Shown: positions 25,676-33,520 of the stretch, in pieces
Layout: every line of letters starts with the position of its first letter
Position numbering within the stretch: the first letter of the stretch is position 1
DNA from: Nitrospirota bacterium
GTDB lineage: Bacteria > Nitrospirota > Thermodesulfovibrionia > UBA6902
NCBI GenBank assembly: GCA_016215115.1
Contig: JACRLN010000014.1
Coordinates: 62,001-126,000 of the forward strand
Direction of reading: 5' to 3'
DNA length: 64,000 nt
Translations under genes and position numbers: made by a program
Notes under the pieces: generated by a model
What the model saw: only the letters and a program-made list of their open reading frames with translations
What the model was told of the DNA's origin: nothing
Database searches by the model: none

Positions 25676-26359
25676 ATGTCGAACATAAAAAAATATTTAT
25701 ACAGGGTCCCCTTTCTTAAGCAAAGCTTAGTTCTAATATTTTCCATATTATTCTGTATCGGAATCCTTTTTTATCGTATCCACGTCTCCGGCAATTTTGA
25801 TTATGATTACATGTTATGGAATTTATTGCTGGCAATAATACCATACTGTTTTTCCATCCTTATCTACCAGAACTTCAGGGATCACTGCAAGAAAAGTTTT
25901 TATGTGCTGTTGGTATTATTATGGCTGTTGTTCTATCCGAACGCACCCTATATAATTACCGATATAAAGCACTTTAGATTTGTCTATGGCGTTCCATCCT
26001 GGATGGATATCCTTATGTTATTTTCATTTGCATGGACAGGGTTGATACTCGGATTTGCTTCTTTAAGAATGTTCCATATTATGCTGGAAGATAATCTCGG
26101 CAGGATATGGGGCTGGCTGTTTGTGATGATCGTCATAATACTGAGCAGTTTCGGCGTCTACCTCGGAAGATATCTGCGTTACAACAGTTGGCACCTTTTT
26201 ACCGAACCTCAAACTCTGTTAACTGAAATAAATAATATTGTCCTTAACCCGCATCTTTATCCCGGGATTTACAGCATGACAATACTATTCAGTCTGTTCT
26301 TTATCCTCGCGTATCTATCTGTAGTCTTTTTTATGTTCCCGAATAAAAAGATCGATTAA
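25676..26359 (+). CDS. DUF1361 multi-spanning membrane protein
   Basis: The 227-residue protein has about six or seven hydrophobic helices and the DUF1361 hallmarks: YPNAPYIITDIKHFRF and LGRYLRYNSWHLFTEP. The function of the family is unknown. It lies 29 bases after gspF in the same direction, so it is probably cotranscribed with gspC-F, although it is not a known secretion component. Confidence 0.82.
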   Translation: MSNIKKYLYRVPFLKQSLVLIFSILFCIGILFYRIHVSGNFDYDYMLWNLLLAIIPYCFSILIYQNFRDHCKKSFYVLLVLLWLLFYPNAPYIITDIKHFRFVYGVPSWMDILMLFSFAWTGLILGFASLRMFHIMLEDNLGRIWGWLFVMIVIILSSFGVYLGRYLRYNSWHLFTEPQTLLTEINNIVLNPHLYPGIYSMTILFSLFFILAYLSVVFFMFPNKKID

Positions 26360-26409
26360 CAAAAAAACAGCAGTTAATAGAACTGTTTAATTGGTTATAT
26401 TGGTTAAAT

Positions 26410-26555
26410 TAATACAAACGAAATTAATAATGTTACATTTGCTGTCATACCCGCGAAGGCGGGTATCCAGAAGTCCTTAAAAACACTGGATTCCCGTTTT
26501 CACGGGAATGACGACACTAATTGTTAATGTCAATTTATTAATTTCGTTTGTATTA
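26410..26555. repeat. Nested palindrome: 21-bp inverted repeat enclosing a GTCATNCCCG element (copy d)
   Basis: The perfect outer inverted repeat TAATACAAACGAAATTAATA (with one more base, 26410-26430 and 26535-26555) surrounds a complete two-arm palindromic element (26444-26512). It lies between convergent DUF1361 and corA genes and could act as a bidirectional terminator. Confidence 0.85.
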
Positions 26556-26586
26556 GTTAACTAATAAAACAAATATAATTAATAAG

Positions 26587-27654
26587 CTACAACCATTTCT
26601 TCTTTCTGAAATAGAACAGCATCATAACGCTGATAGCAAGCATAACAAGCAAGATCACCGGGTAGCCGAAGCGCCACTCAAGCTCCGGCATGTATTTGAA
26701 ATTCATGCCATATACTCCGGCAATGAATGTCAACGGCATGAAAATGGTCGCTATTATTGTTAAAACTTTCATGACCGCATTCAGCCTGTTACTTATACTC
26801 GAAAGATAGAGGTCCAGCATCCCGGATACCATATCACGGTATATTTCAACAGTGTCAATAACCTGAATTGTATGGTCATAAAGATCCCTCAGGAATATCC
26901 GCGTGGAGTCCTGTATAAGTGTGTGGATACCCCTTTCCATTCCGCTGATAACTTCTCTCAACGGCCATACTGCTTTCCGTAAATATATCATCTCTCTCTT
27001 CAGCATATGTATTTCATGCATCACGTCTGTTGTCGGATTGCCGACAAGCTTTTCTTCAAGGAGTTCAATGTTATCTCCGATTTTTTCGAGGATAGTAAAA
27101 TAATTATCAACTATCGCATCAATTAACGAATAAGCAAGATAATCAGCCCCCATCTTTCTTATGCGGTTTTTGTTATTTCTGATCCGGTCCCTGAGCGGCG
27201 TGAAAACATCACCTTCTATCCCTTCCTGAAAGGAAATAACATAATTCGATCCTACAACAAGGCTTATCTGCTCTGTTGTTATTTCACTTCTTTTTTCGTC
27301 GTAATAAAGCATTCGCAATACTATATAAAGATAGTCATTATAATCCTCTATCTTGGGACGTTGATCCGTATTCAGTATATCTTCAAGCACAAGCGGATGA
27401 AACCCGAAACATTCACCGATCTTTTCAAGAGTCTCCGGCTGATGAACACTGTCTACATTTATCCATGTTGTGGTTGGCTTGTCCCTGAATTGAATGCATT
27501 CATCTATTCCTTCTACATCTTTTTCCTGAAAGTTAGCTTCATCATAATCCAGGACCGTAATTTTCGTCTTTCCGATTTTTTTCTTGCCTATATGAACAAG
27601 TGTTCCGGGTGGAAGCCCGCTTTTTTTAGACCGCTTTGTAATTAGTTCTGACAT
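26587..27654 (-). CDS. corA: CorA-family Mg2+/divalent cation transporter
   Basis: The 355-residue protein has the long soluble N-terminal domain of CorA (HPLVLEDILNTDQRPKIEDY) and two C-terminal helices with the signature YGMNFKYMPEL between them; the GMN triad is the selectivity motif. It forms pentameric inner-membrane channels for Mg2+ (possibly Co2+ or Ni2+). It is on the opposite strand to the gsp genes it interrupts, and palindromic repeats lie on both sides (26444 and 27788), which suggests insertion by repeat-mediated rearrangement. Confidence 0.94.
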   Translation of the reverse strand: MSELITKRSKKSGLPPGTLVHIGKKKIGKTKITVLDYDEANFQEKDVEGIDECIQFRDKPTTTWINVDSVHQPETLEKIGECFGFHPLVLEDILNTDQRPKIEDYNDYLYIVLRMLYYDEKRSEITTEQISLVVGSNYVISFQEGIEGDVFTPLRDRIRNNKNRIRKMGADYLAYSLIDAIVDNYFTILEKIGDNIELLEEKLVGNPTTDVMHEIHMLKREMIYLRKAVWPLREVISGMERGIHTLIQDSTRIFLRDLYDHTIQVIDTVEIYRDMVSGMLDLYLSSISNRLNAVMKVLTIIATIFMPLTFIAGVYGMNFKYMPELEWRFGYPVILLVMLAISVMMLFYFRKKKWL

Positions 27655-27787
27655 TGCTCAATCATCGAAAGTTTTAAGTTGATAATCCGTTTGGGGGTAT
27701 TTTAGACTAAGTGTCATAAAGTATCAAGAAAATCAGCCGGTTTAAAGTAATCACTCAGTTATGAGTGGCAATAATTGTTTAAAGCGT

Positions 27788-27864
27788 GTCATCCCCGCAG
27801 TCTTTTGAGCGGGGATCCAGTTCTCTGTTTTCTGGATTCCCGCTTAACAGATCGCGGGAATGAC
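27788..27864. repeat. Palindromic GTCATTCCCG element, copy e
   Basis: Complete two-arm copy (GTCATCCCCGC...GCGGGGATCCAG; CTGGATTCCCGC...GCGGGAATGAC) between corA and gspG, divergently transcribed. Confidence 0.88.
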
Positions 27865-27939
27865 AATCCAAATAGTTTTTTGTCACCCGTAACTGAAGGG
27901 TTACAGTTATAAATTTAATATTCAGAAAAAGGACATAAA

Positions 27940-28377
27940 ATGAAAAAATATACTAATCCAATTGGGTTCACCCTCATTGAAATAATGGTGGTCCTTATTA
28001 TCATTGGAATCCTTGCAGCGCTTATTGCACCGCGTCTTATCAACAGGCTGGATGATGCAAAGGTGATGGATGCAAAAGTCCAGATAAAAAATTTCGAGAC
28101 CGCGCTCAGGCTGTTTAAGGCAGACAATGGATTTTATCCCCCTACTGAACAGGGCCTCGAGGCCTTAACCTCACCGCCTGTTACAGGTCAGGTCCCTGAA
28201 CACTACAGACCCGGAGGATATCTGGAGAAAAAAAGCATACCTGATGACCCATGGGGTAATGAATATATTTATATATCTCCGGGAACCAAAGGTGATTATG
28301 ATATTATCACTTACGGAGCTGATGGCCAGCCCGGCGGAGAAGGATACAATGCTGATATATCGAACTGGGACATTTAA
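27940..28377 (+). CDS. gspG: Major pseudopilin GspG
   Basis: The 145-residue protein has a 9-residue leader (MKKYTNPIG) before the FTLIEIMVVLIIIGILAALI prepilin helix, followed by the GspG family pattern FKADNGFYPPTEQGLEAL, DPWGNEYIYISPG and the calcium-site Asp region YDIITYGADGQPGGEG. It builds the pseudopilus shaft after cleavage by GspO, which is not encoded in the window. First gene of the second gsp block (G-N). Unlike the next four genes, its leader is of normal length and contains no repeat. Confidence 0.96.
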   Translation: MKKYTNPIGFTLIEIMVVLIIIGILAALIAPRLINRLDDAKVMDAKVQIKNFETALRLFKADNGFYPPTEQGLEALTSPPVTGQVPEHYRPGGYLEKKSIPDDPWGNEYIYISPGTKGDYDIITYGADGQPGGEGYNADISNWDI

Positions 28378-28382
28378 AAAGG

Positions 28383-28946
28383 ATGAAGGATAAAAGCAGA
28401 AAAACAAAGATAGAAGTTAAGAAGATAAGAAGTTTTGAAGATGAGAAAAGAATAAAATACTTATCTTCTCAACTTCCCAACTTCTCAACTTCTCATCTTT
28501 CCGGCTTCACCCTCATCGAACTTGTCATCGTAATCTTCATTATCTCTCTTACTTCAGCATTAATAATGCCGTCATTCTGGGAAACGGGAGAGAGGGCCTT
28601 GAAGTCAGAAGCAAAGCGCATAAGCAGTACTCTGAGATATGTGTATGATGAAGCTGTTGGAAAAAAACAGCCTTATATATTCAAGATCAATCTTGATAAA
28701 AGTTCATGGGGTTTTGAAAGTGAAAAAGAATCCCGCTCTTTTCAGATGGAAAAAGATGTGATGTTTAAAGACATAATCATTCCTTCACATGGTGAGATTT
28801 CTGACGGAGAAGTAACAATTGAGTTCGGCCCCCTTGGACCTGGAGAGCCCATAACGGTGCATCTTATAAAAAATAAAAAGGAATACACAATCACTTTTAA
28901 CCATTTAAATGGACGGGCAAAAATCCTCGAAGGATATGTTCAATAA
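28383..28946 (+). CDS. gspH: Minor pseudopilin GspH with repeat-derived leader
   Basis: The 187-residue protein has the GFTLIELVIVIFIISLTSAL prepilin motif only after a 41-residue leader, far longer than normal. The DNA of that leader (about 28410-28500) is an inverted pair of octamer arrays: AAGAAGAT-type units, then ACTTCTCA, ACTTCCCA, ACTTCTCA, ACTTCTCA. The mature part has the GspH features SEAKRISSTLRYVYDEAV and FGPLGPGEP. A shorter start inside is not obvious. Spacing from gspG is 5 bases. Confidence 0.88.
   Translation: MKDKSRKTKIEVKKIRSFEDEKRIKYLSSQLPNFSTSHLSGFTLIELVIVIFIISLTSALIMPSFWETGERALKSEAKRISSTLRYVYDEAVGKKQPYIFKINLDKSSWGFESEKESRSFQMEKDVMFKDIIIPSHGEISDGEVTIEFGPLGPGEPITVHLIKNKKEYTITFNHLNGRAKILEGYVQ
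28410..28500 (+). repeat. Inverted pair of octamer arrays in the gspH leader
   Basis: Left arm units AGAAGTTA, AGAAGATA, AGAAGTTT; right arm ACTTCTCA, ACTTCCCA, ACTTCTCA, ACTTCTCA; arms are approximately complementary and separated by about 15 AT-rich bases. Fully within coding sequence. Confidence 0.85.
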
Positions 28947-29310
28947 AATTTCAAATTCCAAATTTCAAATTTCAAAGAAGGGCTTCACCCTCCTCGAAAT
29001 CATGATAGCCCTTGCGATCATCGGATTAACTCTTGTGACAGTTCTCCATACGGTTAATTATCATTCTAATGTTTCATACGAAAATATCGTCACTACACAG
29101 ATGGTCCAATTGGCAAAGGAAAAAATATCAGACATGGAAACTAATCCGGTAAATTCTAAAGGCAATATCGAGGGAACTGATCTTGCATTTGAAAATATTG
29201 TATCCCCCACAGATGACCCCTTCATAATCGAATTGAAAACAGTCATAAAGGGTCAGAGGAAAGAGATTGTATTAAATGAACTTGTTATTAAGAAAGATAC
29301 TTACAAATAA
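28936..29310 (+). CDS. gspI: Minor pseudopilin GspI with repeat-derived leader
   Basis: The start at 28936 (MFNKISNSKFQISKKG) overlaps the gspH stop by 11 bases; a farther upstream ATG (28909) is less likely. The 124-residue protein has the KKGFTLLEIMIALAIIGLTL prepilin helix and the conserved MVQLAKEKISDMETNP helix of GspI. Its leader is coded by four TTCAAAT-like heptamers (28950-28977). GspI starts the pseudopilus tip complex with GspJ and GspK. Confidence 0.9.
   Translation: MFNKISNSKFQISKKGFTLLEIMIALAIIGLTLVTVLHTVNYHSNVSYENIVTTQMVQLAKEKISDMETNPVNSKGNIEGTDLAFENIVSPTDDPFIIELKTVIKGQRKEIVLNELVIKKDTYK
28950..28977 (+). repeat. Heptamer array in the gspI leader
   Basis: TTCAAAT, TCCAAAT, TTCAAAT, TTCAAAG: four heptamers encoding most of residues 5-14 of the leader. 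The same sequence type recurs in the pdxJ upstream space (40870). Confidence 0.88.
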
Positions 29311-29344
29311 CTTGCGAAAGATTATTTCTGTGGACAATATTCTG

Positions 29345-29959
29345 ATGGCGGAATCTTCAACTCAAAACTCAAAACTCAAAACTCAAAACTCCGGTTTCAC
29401 CCTCATCGAAATCCTCATCAGCCTCACCCTCTTAACCATAGTGCTCGGCGCTGTCTATAGTTCATTTTTTTCAGTCCATAGTGTGCTGGAAAGATTTGAT
29501 AACGTATCACTGAAATATCATGAAGCAAGAACGGCTCTGGATATTATGCGCCGCGAGATCGAAAGCTCATTGCCAAATAATTCCAGTAAAGGCGGAACGG
29601 CATTTATAATCAAAGACCGCGATGTGTTAGGCAAAAATACTTCATCGCTGGAGCTCACGGCTTTTTCTTTTAAAGGAAGCGGTTTAAATACAATTTCGTA
29701 TTACATAGAAGAAAAAGACGGGAAACTCAATCTATTAAGAAAAGAATCTCCTGCAGGTATTCAATCCAGGGAATACACAATGGAAACTGTTGAAGGAATT
29801 GAGGGCTTTACTGTTGAAACCCTTTTCAATAATCAATGGGTCAAGACATGGACTGGCAAACTACCTGACATTGTGAGAGTAAGCATTGAATTTGATGACA
29901 ATGGCAAGAAAATAAAACTTATAGAATATGCAAAACCGAAGGTAGGAACAAAGTTGTGA
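29345..29959 (+). CDS. gspJ: Minor pseudopilin GspJ with repeat-derived leader
   Basis: The start at 29345 gives the leader MAESSTQNSKLKTQNSG, then FTLIEILISLTLLTIVLGAV; an in-frame ATG at 29276 would add 23 residues and overlap gspI. The leader contains four perfect AACTCAA heptamers (29359-29386). The mature part has KYHEARTALDIMRREIESSL and the Cys-free beta domain of GspJ. It ends with a GTGA overlap into gspK. Confidence 0.88.
   Translation: MAESSTQNSKLKTQNSGFTLIEILISLTLLTIVLGAVYSSFFSVHSVLERFDNVSLKYHEARTALDIMRREIESSLPNNSSKGGTAFIIKDRDVLGKNTSSLELTAFSFKGSGLNTISYYIEEKDGKLNLLRKESPAGIQSREYTMETVEGIEGFTVETLFNNQWVKTWTGKLPDIVRVSIEFDDNGKKIKLIEYAKPKVGTKL
29359..29386 (+). repeat. Heptamer array (AACTCAA x4) in the gspJ leader
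   Basis: Four perfect tandem heptamers, then a partial AACTCC, immediately before the codons for the G^F cleavage site. Confidence 0.92.
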
Positions 29960-30885
29960 AAGGCAGAGGACAGACTGAAGATAAGAAGATAAGAAGATGG
30001 GAAGATGGTTCTGCGCTTATCATTACAGTGCTAATTGTTACGATTCTCGTAGCACTTGTGGTTGAATTTGCTTATGAAGTGTATATAGACACCAGCTCAT
30101 TATCCAACTGGGCTAATGCTCAAAAAGCTTCTCTCATTGCCAAATCAGGACAGACTCTTAGCGCTAAATATCTTGAAGAGGCCAGCAAAAATTATAATAC
30201 AGAAAATGAGGTCGAACTGCCGGTTGAAAGAGATTTTGGTCCAGACACCAAGCTTACAATCAAGATTGAAGACGCGGATGCAAAAATAAATATTAACAGT
30301 ATACTTATAGAGAATCTCAAAGGTGAGACGCTGCATTTAACAGCCTTGCAAAAGCTTTTTGAATCCCTTAACATTAATCCTAAGCTTGCGCTTGCAATTG
30401 CAGACTGGATTGATACTAACAGCGAACCGAGAGAAGGATTTTCTGGTTCGGAAGATAATGCAAAAAATACTTATCTATCGACTTTAGACGAACTTAAATT
30501 AATAAAAGGAATTGATAAAGACGTATTTAAAAAAATAAGTCCTTATATAACGGTGCATGAAGATAGAACAAGGGTCAACCATTTTGACACTTTAATCAAT
30601 ATAAATACAGCAAAATTGCCGGTGCTTATGAGTTTACATAAAGATATGACAGAAGCTCTTGCCCAGCGAATTATTGACTATAGAGAAACATCCCCTATCG
30701 AAACCAAAGGTCAATTAAGTAATATAAACGGCATGAAAGAACTTGTAGCAGTTTTATATTTACCAATTTCTTTTAAAAGTTCCAATTTCAGAATCACTGC
30801 CAGGGCCACTGTTAATGAAATCACAAGAATAATCGAGAGCGATGTGGATACATCAATGAGAATACAATTCTGGAGAGAAGAGTAA
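29956..30885 (+). CDS. gspK: Minor pseudopilin GspK with repeat-derived leader
   Basis: The GTG start at 29956 overlaps the gspJ stop (GTGA). The 309-residue protein has a G^S cleavage site (WEDGSALIITVLIVTILVAL), the typical large GspK domain (EDADAKININSI, LALAIADWIDTNSEPREGFS) and helix-hairpin-helix-like LINTAKLPVLMSL segments. GspK caps the pseudopilus. Four octamers (GAAGATAA twice, GAAGATGG twice; 29977-30008) code the leader residues TEDKKIRRWED. Confidence 0.9.
   Translation: MKGRGQTEDKKIRRWEDGSALIITVLIVTILVALVVEFAYEVYIDTSSLSNWANAQKASLIAKSGQTLSAKYLEEASKNYNTENEVELPVERDFGPDTKLTIKIEDADAKININSILIENLKGETLHLTALQKLFESLNINPKLALAIADWIDTNSEPREGFSGSEDNAKNTYLSTLDELKLIKGIDKDVFKKISPYITVHEDRTRVNHFDTLININTAKLPVLMSLHKDMTEALAQRIIDYRETSPIETKGQLSNINGMKELVAVLYLPISFKSSNFRITARATVNEITRIIESDVDTSMRIQFWREE
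29977..30008 (+). repeat. Octamer array in the gspK leader
   Basis: GAAGATAA x2 then GAAGATGG x2, perfect tandem octamers in the coding sequence just before the pseudopilin cleavage site. Confidence 0.92.
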
Positions 30886-31935
30886 ATGAAAACAGGGTTA
30901 ATAGACTGGACAGAAGATAATATTACTCTTTATGTCTTTGAACAGAATAAACACGTTGATACGGTAACCGTTCCGCTTGAAGGTGTTTTAAAACCGTCTT
31001 TTCTGACACCATTTTTAAAGGCAAATACTAAACAAATATATTTAAGCCTTCCCTTTCACTCCTTAACCTTGCGGGAACTGACCTTCCCTTTCTCCGACAA
31101 GTTAAAGATCAAAGATACAATTTCCTATGAGCTTGAAGGGCTCCTGCTCGGCAGTGTCAGCGATTATTCAATTGATCATATCATCACAGAGACCTTTGAC
31201 AGCGGCTGCAGGGTCCTTGCTGTTTGTATAGAAAAAACAAAACTTGGAGAGATCATTAAAACCTTTTCATCAGCAGGGCTTGAGCCCAAAGCAATCACTT
31301 CAATTGATTTAAGTCTCTCCGGAGGCAAAAGTGAAAAGATTATTGAAGGTTTAACCCTCAACAATGAAATAAGACTCGAAGCAGCGGAAAAAGAGATTGT
31401 AACTCCGTCATTGAATCTCAGGCAGGATGAGCTTTCTTATACAGGAGATATTGAAAGGATGAAAAAAACTCTCCGCTTTACGGCTTCACTATGTTTGATA
31501 TTACTGCTGATACTCGGCGCTCACACTGTTATCAAATTTGCAGCCGGGAAAAAGGAAAATCAAGCGCTTGTACAGGAATTACAAACCACATACCGAAGCG
31601 TTTTCCCTGAAGATAAAAAAATAGTTGATGCTGTAAGACAGTTTAAAAGTAACCTGAATATGCTGAAAGAGAAAAACAATATATTCGGCGGAATACCAAT
31701 CCTCGATACTCTGAATAGCATTGCAAACCTCAAGAGCAGAAACATTATCCTCAATGAATTTAATGCAGACGGAAAAAACCTGATCATGAAAGGCACCGCC
31801 TCATCTTTTGAAGAAGTTGATTCCTTAAGGAACAGTCTTACAGGCTCTTTTGAAGGTATTAAGGTTTTAAATTCCGATGCGACTGCCGACAAAAAGATCA
31901 ACTTCACGATCATTATGCAGGAAAAGACCGTATGA
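30886..31935 (+). CDS. gspL: Type II secretion protein GspL (PilM-like/PilN-like)
   Basis: The 349-residue protein has a cytoplasmic actin-like domain (about 1-190; MKTGLIDWTEDNITLYVFEQ, IYLSLPFHSLTLRELTFPFS), one transmembrane helix (about 200-218, FTASLCLILLLILGAHTVI) and a periplasmic ferredoxin-like domain. It ties the GspE motor to the membrane platform. It starts at the base after the gspK stop codon. Confidence 0.85.
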   Translation: MKTGLIDWTEDNITLYVFEQNKHVDTVTVPLEGVLKPSFLTPFLKANTKQIYLSLPFHSLTLRELTFPFSDKLKIKDTISYELEGLLLGSVSDYSIDHIITETFDSGCRVLAVCIEKTKLGEIIKTFSSAGLEPKAITSIDLSLSGGKSEKIIEGLTLNNEIRLEAAEKEIVTPSLNLRQDELSYTGDIERMKKTLRFTASLCLILLLILGAHTVIKFAAGKKENQALVQELQTTYRSVFPEDKKIVDAVRQFKSNLNMLKEKNNIFGGIPILDTLNSIANLKSRNIILNEFNADGKNLIMKGTASSFEEVDSLRNSLTGSFEGIKVLNSDATADKKINFTIIMQEKTV

Positions 31936-32447
31936 TAAAATCAATACAAAAAATATTATTCTTTGATAAATCTTTATTAGCACTGTCATTTGCAATTATT
32001 CTAACTGCTTCCTTTGCAATCATTACATCTGTTTATACCGCAAGCCTTGAGAAACAGAACAACACTCTCAAATCCCAGCTTGCCGAACTTCAGTCACTGA
32101 CAAAAGAAGTAACCGGCATAAAAAGTACTGTTGAATTAAAAGAAAAGAAAATCGGCTTAACCAAAACAGGGGGCCTTGTCCCGGCACTGGAGCAAATCCT
32201 TAAATCCCTCGGCATGAAAGCTAAAGCAATAAAACCTATGGAAAAAAACAAAGTAAAAGACTATACAGAAGAAGATGCAGAACTTGAGATACTGAACGCA
32301 GATCTCAACAGCATCGTCAATCTTCTCTATAAAATTGACAATTCCCCTGTTCCTTTGAAAATCAAGAACAGTGCAATAAAGACCACCTTTGAAGACCCGA
32401 ATAAATTTATCTTAAAACTGACGGTGTCGCTGTTAAGCAGGACGTGA
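31932..32447 (+). CDS. gspM: Type II secretion protein GspM
   Basis: The 171-residue protein has a short cytoplasmic N-terminus, one transmembrane helix (about 16-36), a coiled-coil (ASLEKQNNTLKSQLAELQSL) and a ferredoxin-like periplasmic domain (AELEILNADLNSIVNLLYKI). Position and architecture identify GspM. ATGA overlap with gspL. Confidence 0.82.
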   Translation: MIKSIQKILFFDKSLLALSFAIILTASFAIITSVYTASLEKQNNTLKSQLAELQSLTKEVTGIKSTVELKEKKIGLTKTGGLVPALEQILKSLGMKAKAIKPMEKNKVKDYTEEDAELEILNADLNSIVNLLYKIDNSPVPLKIKNSAIKTTFEDPNKFILKLTVSLLSRT

Positions 32448-32465
32448 TATTAGTTTGGTGTTAAA

Positions 32466-32577
32466 GAGGGGTAACACACCCCTAACCCCTCTTAATAGAG
32501 GGGAATTATCTCCCCCTTTGAAAAAGGGGCTGGGCTCCCGTTGCCGCAAAGCATTGCAACGGGAAGCAGGGGGATTT
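32466..32577. repeat. C-rich repeat (CCCCTAACCCCTCTT / CCCCCTTTGAAAAAGGGG)
   Basis: Consists of AGAGGGG...CCCCTCTT and CCCCCTTTGAAAAAGGGG palindromic parts with an inserted CCCGTTGC...GCAACGGG hairpin. A related copy lies at 56557-56665. Confidence 0.8.
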
Positions 32578-32605
32578 TATAAATAAATTTTTATTTAAAG
32601 ATAAT

Positions 32606-33385
32606 ATGTTTAAACTCCGCAATATCCTGTATTTCATAATCGGCTTCCCGGTTTTCATCATCCTCGTTTGGCTCTTTGCCGTACCGGATAATCTGATTCA
32701 GTATAAAATTGAAGCTGCAATATCAAATACAGGACAAGGTAATGTCAGAGCGTCACTGAAGGGTTTTACAAAAGGTCTCTTTTTTACAGTGCATGCCGAC
32801 AGTCTTGATCTGGATTTCGACAAAACACCTGCTTTGACAATAACAAACCTTGCAGGCTGCTTTAATCCCCGTTATCTGATAAAAAAGCAGCTTGCCTTTT
32901 CATTCAAAGGAAAGATGGGAACAGGAGATATTAACGGCCTGTTAAAATATCCTGCTGATGGGGAAATAAAGATAGAAAAAACCGAGTTGAATGCGATTCC
33001 TTATCTGACTCATATTGGCATTGAAACCAATGGATATATCTCAGCAAATATTCTTCTAAAAAACAAAAGCGTACAGATCACATTTCGTATCCCGGATCTC
33101 GATATTCAGAAATCCGCAGTCATTATTCCCTTTATAAATTCCTTTCGAAGAGTTCAGGGTGTTTTATCCGTAACGGGAAATGCTATAAGGTTTGACTCTG
33201 TCAGCCTTGAGGGAGAGAAAGGTTATGCACGATTAAAGGGCGATATTAAGAACCGGTTTATGAATCTTAGTCTGGAACTTATGCCGTCTATGGATAAGCT
33301 TAATACGATAGAATCGATGCTTATAGGAAAATATATAGTCTCACCCGGTTATTATGTAATACCTGTTAAAGGGCCGTTGTTGTAA
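32606..33385 (+). CDS. gspN: Type II secretion protein GspN
   Basis: The 259-residue protein begins with a signal-anchor helix (NILYFIIGFPVFIILVWLFA) and continues as a beta-rich periplasmic protein with the AsmA-like pattern found in GspN (VRASLKGFTKGLFFTVHADS, GTGDINGLLKYPADGEIKIE). The exact role of GspN is not settled. It lies 158 bases after gspM, the space being filled by a C-rich repeat. Confidence 0.75.
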   Translation: MFKLRNILYFIIGFPVFIILVWLFAVPDNLIQYKIEAAISNTGQGNVRASLKGFTKGLFFTVHADSLDLDFDKTPALTITNLAGCFNPRYLIKKQLAFSFKGKMGTGDINGLLKYPADGEIKIEKTELNAIPYLTHIGIETNGYISANILLKNKSVQITFRIPDLDIQKSAVIIPFINSFRRVQGVLSVTGNAIRFDSVSLEGEKGYARLKGDIKNRFMNLSLELMPSMDKLNTIESMLIGKYIVSPGYYVIPVKGPLL

Positions 33386-33435
33386 CAAGGGCAGCAATTA
33401 ATATTTATTATAACTATTTTTTTCTTCAATAATCG

Positions 33436-33463
33436 TTGACATTTTTCCTCCTGCATGTAATAT
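33436..33463 (+). promoter_or_regulatory. Putative promoter of the 19-heme cytochrome
   Basis: TTGACA (33436-33441), 16 bp, TAATAT (33458-33463). A perfect 10-bp inverted repeat, ATTTAAAATA-AAAC-TATTTTAAAT (33485-33508), lies between it and the ribosome binding site GGAGG (33510-33514). Confidence 0.5.
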
Positions 33464-33520
33464 ATGACGATGCGTAACAGGGACATTTAAAATAAAACTA
33501 TTTTAAATCGGAGGTAATTA

